64,000 nucleotides of DNA from an uncultured Litoreibacter sp. (GTDB taxonomy: Bacteria > Pseudomonadota > Alphaproteobacteria > Rhodobacterales > Rhodobacteraceae), in assembly GCA_947493265.1 (NCBI GenBank), contig CANLQL010000001.1:806001-870000 (forward strand), in the 5' to 3' direction. How positions within the stretch are numbered: position 1 is the first letter of the stretch; every line of letters starts with the position of its first letter. Both the position numbers and the translations under genes were made by a program. Shown here in pieces: positions 59,061-64,000 of this stretch. The notes beneath the pieces are model-generated. The model worked only from the letters and a program-made list of their open reading frames with translations. It searched no databases and had not been told where the DNA came from.

Positions 59061-59372
59061 ATGTTATCGCGCACGACCACGTCAGTTGTGACATTTCTTA
59101 ATCCGTTTGTGGTCGCGGGATACACGGATGAACTGCCCCCGGACGAATACGAACTGTTGGCAGACGAAGACATCGTGCAGATCCACAGTTTTGCGTCATG
59201 CCGACGGACCGCAACGTTTCTATTGATCAATTGGCAGGCAGGAAAATCAGAGCTGCGCGCAACGGATCACCGTGACCTGGAGTTGGTTCTGGCGCAGGAA
59301 CGGGCCGCCGCGAACAAACACGAAATCAAAAATAGTGCGGCGGCGCTTTCTCCGTCAGAGGATCAAAAATGA
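59061..59372 (+). CDS. Small conserved hypothetical protein
   Basis: A 103-residue protein. The central block FVVAGYTDELPPDEYELLADED followed by SCRRTATFL resembles a family of 80-110-residue proteins common in alphaproteobacteria, especially Rhizobiales, with no known function. The ATG at 59061 has GGGAAGG upstream; a TTG five codons earlier is an alternative. The stop overlaps the next gene (ATGA), so the two are coupled. Confidence 0.65.
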   Translation: MLSRTTTSVVTFLNPFVVAGYTDELPPDEYELLADEDIVQIHSFASCRRTATFLLINWQAGKSELRATDHRDLELVLAQERAAANKHEIKNSAAALSPSEDQK

Positions 59373-59722
59373 CATTTCCAGAATGGACGAAACCCGGTGT
59401 TTACGGTGCCTTGGTTGGCGCAGTTGCTATCTCTATTCTTGGCTTCACTTGGGGCGGCTGGACAACCGCAGGAAGTGCGGACGAGATGGCCCAAAACCTT
59501 GCGACAGAGGAAGTCACATTGGCGATGGTGCCAGTTTGCCTAAATCTGTCAAAAGCTGATGCAGAACGCACTACAAAACTAGCAACACTTCAAGAAGCTT
59601 CAAGCTTTCAGCGGCGCAATGCGATGATGGAAACAGGCTGGGCCACGCTGCCGGGTACTGATGCTCCAAGCCGAGATCTCGCAGAGGCCTGCCTTGCGGG
59701 GCTTGAGTTAGATGGATCGTAA
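59369..59722 (+). CDS. Small membrane-anchored conserved hypothetical protein
   Basis: A 117-residue protein starting MTFPEWTKPGVYGALVGAVA. One membrane helix covers about residues 10-30 (ending FTWGGWTTAGSA). A conserved soluble part contains LVPxC-like VPVCLNLSKAD and EASSFQRRNAMMETGWATLPG. Similar proteins of the same length are widespread in Rhizobiales; none has a described role that I know. It is translationally coupled to the preceding gene and overlaps the start of the next. Confidence 0.7.
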   Translation: MTFPEWTKPGVYGALVGAVAISILGFTWGGWTTAGSADEMAQNLATEEVTLAMVPVCLNLSKADAERTTKLATLQEASSFQRRNAMMETGWATLPGTDAPSRDLAEACLAGLELDGS

Positions 59723-60551
59723 ATCACAAGTAACAGAGCCTCGCCGGCCGCATTCCATGACTGCACAATATCCCTGCGGGCACACCAAAAATCACTCCCT
59801 ATTCGTAAGTTTGATTGCCGCAGTCTTGCTGCTTGCGATACCAGCTTTTGCCCAAACCATTGCTCCGGCAATGCCTGATAATGCCAGAGCTAAAAGTTAC
59901 GGTGACGGTTGGGAATGTAACATTGGATACCGGCTGAACGAAAATGCCTGCATCGCTGTGATTGTGCCGCAAAACGCATACGACACGAACCGGTCCTACG
60001 GCATCGGGTGGGAATGTCTGCATGGGTTTCGCAGGACCGACGAAACTGCATGTGTTGCAATAGAGGTGCCTGAGGGTGGATATTTGGACCCGACAGGCGA
60101 ACGGTGGCGTTGTTTGCGCGGCTACATCAAGGTCGATGACACATGTCAGGAAATCGTGTTGCCAGCAAATTCATACTTAGCAGATGCCTCATATGGCCCG
60201 ACGTGGACGTGCGAACGCGGGTTTGAAGCAACAGGCGACCTGTGTACTGCCATTGTGGTTCCGGCCAACGCCTATCTTAATGGGTCAAGATACGGTCAGG
60301 CTTGGACATGTGAGCGTGGCTTCTTTGAACAGGCTGGTTTGTGCGCAGCCGTCGCGATTCCCGCAAATGCATTTTTCGACGACGCTACCTACGGCACAGG
60401 GTGGAAGTGCGAGCGTGGATACGAAGCCTCAGGCGAGACATGCGAATTGATCGACATTCCCGAACACGCGCATTTGGACAGGTCAGGTAACCGGTGGGAA
60501 TGCAACAGGAACTTCCAAAAATCAAAGGGACTGTGTGTGCTCAACAACTAG
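59712..60551 (+). CDS. Secreted protein with seven two-cysteine repeats
   Basis: A 279-residue protein. A signal sequence (about 29-48, ending AIPAFA before QTIAP) is followed by seven tandem units of 31-33 residues. Each unit has the pattern YG-x2-W-x-C-x-RG(F/Y)-x4-7-C and then a (V/I)P-x-(N/H)A(Y/H)L linker. Cysteine pairs are at 69/80, 102/114, 134/145, 167/178, 200/211, 233/244 and 264/275. One disulfide per unit is the natural inference, giving a rod-like extracellular or periplasmic protein. The function is unknown. The first ATG (59712) overlaps the upstream gene; Met16 (59757) is an alternative start. Confidence 0.75.
   Translation: MDRKSQVTEPRRPHSMTAQYPCGHTKNHSLFVSLIAAVLLLAIPAFAQTIAPAMPDNARAKSYGDGWECNIGYRLNENACIAVIVPQNAYDTNRSYGIGWECLHGFRRTDETACVAIEVPEGGYLDPTGERWRCLRGYIKVDDTCQEIVLPANSYLADASYGPTWTCERGFEATGDLCTAIVVPANAYLNGSRYGQAWTCERGFFEQAGLCAAVAIPANAFFDDATYGTGWKCERGYEASGETCELIDIPEHAHLDRSGNRWECNRNFQKSKGLCVLNN
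59892..60545 (+). repeat. Seven ~99-base coding repeats
   Basis: The units correspond to the two-cysteine protein repeats. Nucleotide identity between units is moderate (short shared words such as TGTGAGCGTGG / TGCGAGCGTGG and GTTCCGGCCAACGC / GTTGCCAGCAAATTC-like). They are therefore old duplications held by selection on protein, not a recent tandem expansion. Confidence 0.6.
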
Positions 60552-60634
60552 GCGCATAGCACTGCAACACCGACTTCAAAATGCGCATGTGAGGACAGTT
60601 TGTCCTTCGTGCCGACTATAAAGAGAGAACTATA

Positions 60635-61834
60635 ATGGAAACCAAATCTAATATTGTCGACACCATCCGCCGTCCTGTCAGGGGCGCGCAAGCGCCGCCA
60701 ATGACCAACGGCAATCCCACACTCGCAACTTCAAACCCGCAGGTCGCAGCACCACCATCGGCGGTCGTCTATTGCGAGGGGAACTTCGCTCAAATCGATG
60801 GCAAGACTGCGAATGGTCTTGTGCGCCATTCACAAGCGTATCGGATTCTTTCTGTCATCGACAGCGCCTATGTCGGACAAGACAGCGGATCCGTCCTCGA
60901 CGATACAATGAATCACATCCCTATCTTTGGTGATTTGGATGCTGCAGTTGCACATCAATCCGTCATTCCCGATACGTTGATCTATGGGATGGCCCCCTCA
61001 TCGGGGCGGCTTTCACCTGCGGATCGGGGCGTTGTTCTAAACGCAATTGAGCTTGGCATGAACATCGTGAGCGGGCTGCATGAATATCTGAGCGATGATA
61101 GAGAGATAGCCAACGCAGCATCTGAACGGAATGTCACGATCCGCGACATCCGCAAGCCGAAACCCAGCAAGGACATGCGACTATTCGATGGAAGTGTCGC
61201 TGGTGTAAAAGCGCTGCGCATTGCAGTTCTTGGGACCGATTGCGCCATTGGAAAGCGGACAACCGCAACTGTATTGGCGCATGCATTGAACGCAAAGGGC
61301 ATCAAGACAGTGCTTGTCGGCACGGGCCAGACCGGCCTGATGCAGGGTGCGAAATACGGGATCGCGATGGATGCTGTCCCTCCTCAGTTCTGCTGTGGCG
61401 AGCTTGAAGGCGCGATTGTTGCGGCTTCTGAAGCTGAACAACCCGATGTCATTTTGATTGAAGGTCAGGGCGCACTGAGCCATCCGGCGTTCTGCACATC
61501 CGCGTTTATCCTGCGCGGTAGCCAGCCGGATGCTGTCATCCTTCAGCACGCCCCTAAACGCGCACATCGCTGCGACTTTCCCAATATGCCAATGCCTGCC
61601 CCGACAAGTGAGATCGCCTTGATCGAAGCCTTTGCCGATACAAAAGTCATCGGTGTCACACTCAATCATGAGGGGATGTCCGACGCCGAAATCACCGACA
61701 CGATCGCTGCCCAATCACTCAAACTCGGGCTGCCGGTCACAGATGCATTGGCAAGGCCAGCTGCGCATCTGCTTGCTATGGTGGTCGCGGCATTCCCCGG
61801 ATTGACACAAAGGCCCGCTGTGGCGGTAATATGA
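60635..61834 (+). CDS. DUF1611 family protein (DgcN-like)
   Basis: A 399-residue cytosolic protein. A Rossmann-like N-terminal part (about 43-185) precedes a P-loop domain with LGTDCAIGKRTTA (about 199-211) and the later motifs GTGQTGLMQGAKYG and LIEGQGALSHPAF. This matches DUF1611, which includes DgcN, reported to N-acetylate D-glutamate before epimerisation to the L form by DgcA. An extra 40-residue Pro/Ala-rich N-terminus is unusual. The gene overlaps the racemase gene by four bases (ATGA). A role in D-amino-acid metabolism is inferred. Confidence 0.85.
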   Translation: METKSNIVDTIRRPVRGAQAPPMTNGNPTLATSNPQVAAPPSAVVYCEGNFAQIDGKTANGLVRHSQAYRILSVIDSAYVGQDSGSVLDDTMNHIPIFGDLDAAVAHQSVIPDTLIYGMAPSSGRLSPADRGVVLNAIELGMNIVSGLHEYLSDDREIANAASERNVTIRDIRKPKPSKDMRLFDGSVAGVKALRIAVLGTDCAIGKRTTATVLAHALNAKGIKTVLVGTGQTGLMQGAKYGIAMDAVPPQFCCGELEGAIVAASEAEQPDVILIEGQGALSHPAFCTSAFILRGSQPDAVILQHAPKRAHRCDFPNMPMPAPTSEIALIEAFADTKVIGVTLNHEGMSDAEITDTIAAQSLKLGLPVTDALARPAAHLLAMVVAAFPGLTQRPAVAVI

Positions 61835-62952
61835 GCTGCCCGCGCATCGAAGTGGATCTTGGCAAAATCCGGTGCAACACGCAGACACTTGTTAGGCGTT
61901 TAGGCCCGCGTGGGATCAGAGTAACTGGCGTAACCAAGGCTGTCTGCGGGCATCCTGCGATCGCTCAGGCTATGCTCGATGGCGGGGCCTCAGGGCTTGC
62001 AGATGCACGTATTAGCAATGTGCAAAGGCTAAGGGCAGCTGGCATGACAGGCTCTATCGCTCTGATCCGTACACCGATGTTAAGCCAGGCCGATCAAGTC
62101 GTTCGGTCCTGTGAAGCGAGCTATAACACAGAAATATTAGTCATTTCGGCACTGGCCGTCGCCGCGATCCGCAATGGTTCAGTCCACGGTATCATCTTAA
62201 TGGTCGAGATGGGCGATCAGCGGGACGGAATATTGCCCGAGAACTTGGCTGACATTACGCAGCAGGTCATGCAAATGCCTGGGGTAGCGTTGAAAGGGAT
62301 TGGCACAAACTTTGCGTGCTTAAACGGGCTTGCACCGACTGCGCTGCAATTGGCCGCTTTTTGCGATCTCGCGAATGAGATCGAGGGGGTATGCGGCCCA
62401 TTCCTTCAGATCGTTTCCGGTGGCGGGTCCAGCAATCTGCCGTGGGCGCTTGGCGAACACGCGACGGGTCGTGTCAACGACCTCCGTCTGGGTGAGGCGA
62501 TACTTTTGGGTGTCGAACCCGTGTCGGGCGACCAGATCGGCGGGATGTACACGGACGCTTTCACGCTTGCTGCCGAAGTTATTGAAACAGATGCAAAACC
62601 TACGCCTTTCCCTATCGCCCTGATCGATCCAATACCGAAACGACTTCGCATTGAGCCAACCAGGGGTACCTCTAAGCGCATGATCCTCTCGATGGGACAT
62701 CAGGACACTGACATTTTGGGGCTTTCAATGCCTGTTGGAAGCACATTGATCGGTGCAACCAGCGATCATCTTGTCATTGGAACGTCCCGACCTCTGCCAG
62801 CGGTGGGTTCCGAGGTGAGATTCCAGATGAATTACAATGCGTTGATGCACGCAATGGCCGCGCCCGACATCAAAGTAAGACTCTTGGGCGTTCACCCCAC
62901 AACACCAGCACGGCACACTCAGGGCAAGTCCGACCACTTGGCGCTGGTTTGA
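61831..62952 (+). CDS. PLP-dependent alanine/ornithine racemase-like protein
   Basis: A 373-residue fold-type III PLP enzyme. The N-terminal barrel begins IEVDLGKIRCNT and the PLP lysine is Lys36 in GVTKAVCGHP. The VCGHP context is that of the ornithine racemase (Orr)/YhfX-like subgroup rather than classical Alr. VSGGGSSNLPWAL lies in the phosphate-binding region, and the C-terminal beta-domain (about 245-360) is complete. It follows the DUF1611 gene with an ATGA overlap. The substrate is probably an amino acid or a modified amino acid, but its identity is unknown. Confidence 0.85.
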   Translation: MSCPRIEVDLGKIRCNTQTLVRRLGPRGIRVTGVTKAVCGHPAIAQAMLDGGASGLADARISNVQRLRAAGMTGSIALIRTPMLSQADQVVRSCEASYNTEILVISALAVAAIRNGSVHGIILMVEMGDQRDGILPENLADITQQVMQMPGVALKGIGTNFACLNGLAPTALQLAAFCDLANEIEGVCGPFLQIVSGGGSSNLPWALGEHATGRVNDLRLGEAILLGVEPVSGDQIGGMYTDAFTLAAEVIETDAKPTPFPIALIDPIPKRLRIEPTRGTSKRMILSMGHQDTDILGLSMPVGSTLIGATSDHLVIGTSRPLPAVGSEVRFQMNYNALMHAMAAPDIKVRLLGVHPTTPARHTQGKSDHLALV

Positions 62953-63001
62953 AACACCTCGCTTGGTCCAGTCCACCCTAAATCACAAAGGAAACTGAAA
63001 A

Positions 63002-63235
63002 TTGACGAAACTCACAAAAAGCAATCTGTTTAAGATGTATGACTCCAAACCGGAAACCGCGATGGAAAAGACGACGCGTGTCGTCAGACAAATGGTCGAA
63101 GAAGAAACGGAACAACGACTTGCTAAGATCTCTCGGCTACGCAGTACGCGCCTCGAAAGAGAAGCGAACACGCCATCCGAAACGACGGCGAAAACAGCGC
63201 GCAAATTGCGATCCTCAAGAACCGTTTCAAAATGA
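63002..63235 (+). CDS. Small charged conserved hypothetical protein
   Basis: A 77-residue basic protein starting at TTG (63002) with AAAGGA 9 bases upstream. The pattern KMYDSKPETAMEKTTRVVRQ followed by a Glu-rich and then Lys/Arg-rich segment resembles short uncharacterised alphaproteobacterial proteins. It is probably helical. It lies 49 bases downstream of the racemase gene, so it may be on the same transcript. Confidence 0.5.
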   Translation: MTKLTKSNLFKMYDSKPETAMEKTTRVVRQMVEEETEQRLAKISRLRSTRLEREANTPSETTAKTARKLRSSRTVSK

Positions 63236-63365
63236 TGATAGAGCTTCGGCGAAATTGCTTTGGGTCGAGTGCTTGGCTTGGCAACAGGCATTACAATCAG
63301 CATGAAATTGTCTTGCGCTGTTTTCAGAGCTTCCAATCGTCCCAACCGATAGCAAGGATCCATCC

Positions 63366-63647
63366 ATGACAAACGCGGAGTGTTCCCCAGAAAAAATTCA
63401 CTATATCTGCCAGACTTATGTCGAAACGAAGGCTGGGCGCGATGGACAGGCAGGCCTGAAAATTGCCAAGCAATTTGAATATTCCACAGCGTCAGAAGCG
63501 CAAAACAGAGCTGAACGAGAAGCTCAATCTAGCGAATGTGCAGGTGCTGACGCCTACATGGTTGCTGAAGATCCAACTAGTGGAGAAGTCGGTGACCCAA
63601 GCTTCCTTGTAAGGCTAGGCAATGTCCCCGAATTTGACGGTTATTAG
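63366..63647 (+). CDS. Small conserved hypothetical protein
   Basis: A 93-residue soluble protein. YICQTYVETKAGRDGQAGLKI, then EAQNRAEREAQSSECAGADAY and FLVRLGNVPEF, resembles short proteins frequent in Rhizobiales that carry an N-terminal beta-strand, a middle helix and a VRLGxVPEF end. No function is known. It starts at an ATG at 63366 and stands alone. Confidence 0.6.
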   Translation: MTNAECSPEKIHYICQTYVETKAGRDGQAGLKIAKQFEYSTASEAQNRAEREAQSSECAGADAYMVAEDPTSGEVGDPSFLVRLGNVPEFDGY

Positions 63648-64000
63648 ACTCCTGCAAGTAGTCGCGACCTGCCCGAAGGTCGTAATCGACGGCTATTGCT
63701 CGTCCCAAGTCCAGTGCACAAAAAAGCGGTCTTTGGTGCGAGCACAGCGAATTTACACTTTGTCCCGCATTGCGCCATCTAAAGACTTTGCGGCAAAGGT
63801 CCGCTCCGAGCCCAGAGTTCCATATGCTGCAGGCTGATCAATGGCCGCTTCTTTGTCCCGAAGATATTGGAAATGACGGTCCTTTCGATACTGTGTATCA
63901 ATCGAATTGTCATCGCGGCAAAGCCTGGTCACCGTAGAAATACGGATTGGTGTTTGCTCCCACACCTGCGATGAATAGAAATGACCGTCACACACCCAAA
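63648..64000 (+). other. Terminal 350 bases, no supported gene
   Basis: Only short overlapping frames occur here, none with a convincing start or composition. A local inverted theme (AAATGACGGTC at 63871 and GAAATGACCGTCA at 63979) may mark a degraded repeat. Confidence 0.4.

Noticed and set aside
59892-60545. Regularly spaced repeats as a CRISPR array
   Set aside because: The ~99-base period is entirely coding, the units are diverged, and there are no constant repeats alternating with unique spacers.
58443-64000. Direct repeat of the tRNA-Arg 3' end marking the far side of an island
   Set aside because: I found no second copy in the window, so the island boundary cannot be claimed.

Overview
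The window looks like chromosomal DNA from a marine Rhodobacteraceae (Roseobacter-group) alphaproteobacterium. This rests on the gene order (str, S10, spc and alpha ribosomal clusters, the aapJQMP amino-acid importer, an ATP12-family chaperone, rpmH-rnpA-yidD-yidC), a DddQ-like DMSP lyase, and protein sequences typical of that group. The species cannot be named from the sequence alone.

Layout. Positions 1-10.8 kb hold the 3' part of an unusual matrixin-type metalloprotease gene, then rplJ-rplL-rpoB-rpoC. A DMT transporter and a small lipoprotein follow. From 12.5 to 17.1 kb is the str operon (rpsL, rpsG, fusA, tuf). From 17.2 to 34.8 kb the S10/spc/alpha ribosomal genes appear in three blocks: rpsJ-rplC-rplD-rplW, rplB-rpsS-rplV-rpsC-rplP, and rplO-secY-adk-rpsM-rpsK-rpoA-rplQ. 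They are separated by non-ribosomal genes: an orphan protein, a PfpI/DJ-1 protein, an antisense coiled-coil membrane protein, a sulfotransferase, a CSLREA-type lipoprotein and a VWA protein. Eleven ribosomal-protein genes expected between rplP and rplO (rpmC to rpmD) are absent from the window.

From 35 to 44.7 kb are the DMSP-lyase-family cupin gene, a compact overlapping rarA-crcB-pseudouridine synthase-HAD phosphatase-ATP12 run, and aapJQMP. From 44.7 to 54.5 kb lie mostly minus-strand genes: a sterol-desaturase/ferredoxin/SixA operon, argB, and rpmH-rnpA-yidD-ttcA-EAL-yidC-yihA, which combines ribosome, RNase P and membrane-insertion functions. From 54.7 to 58.3 kb are a TVP38 membrane protein, a MerA-like flavoprotein and an orphan histidine kinase.

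A tRNA-Arg(ACG) gene at 58.4 kb marks the start of a looser accessory region. It holds small conserved hypothetical proteins, a secreted protein made of seven two-cysteine repeats, and a translationally coupled DUF1611 protein plus PLP racemase, which I think is the most promising candidate for an undescribed metabolic module. No rRNA, CRISPR array, prophage or intact insertion sequence was seen.
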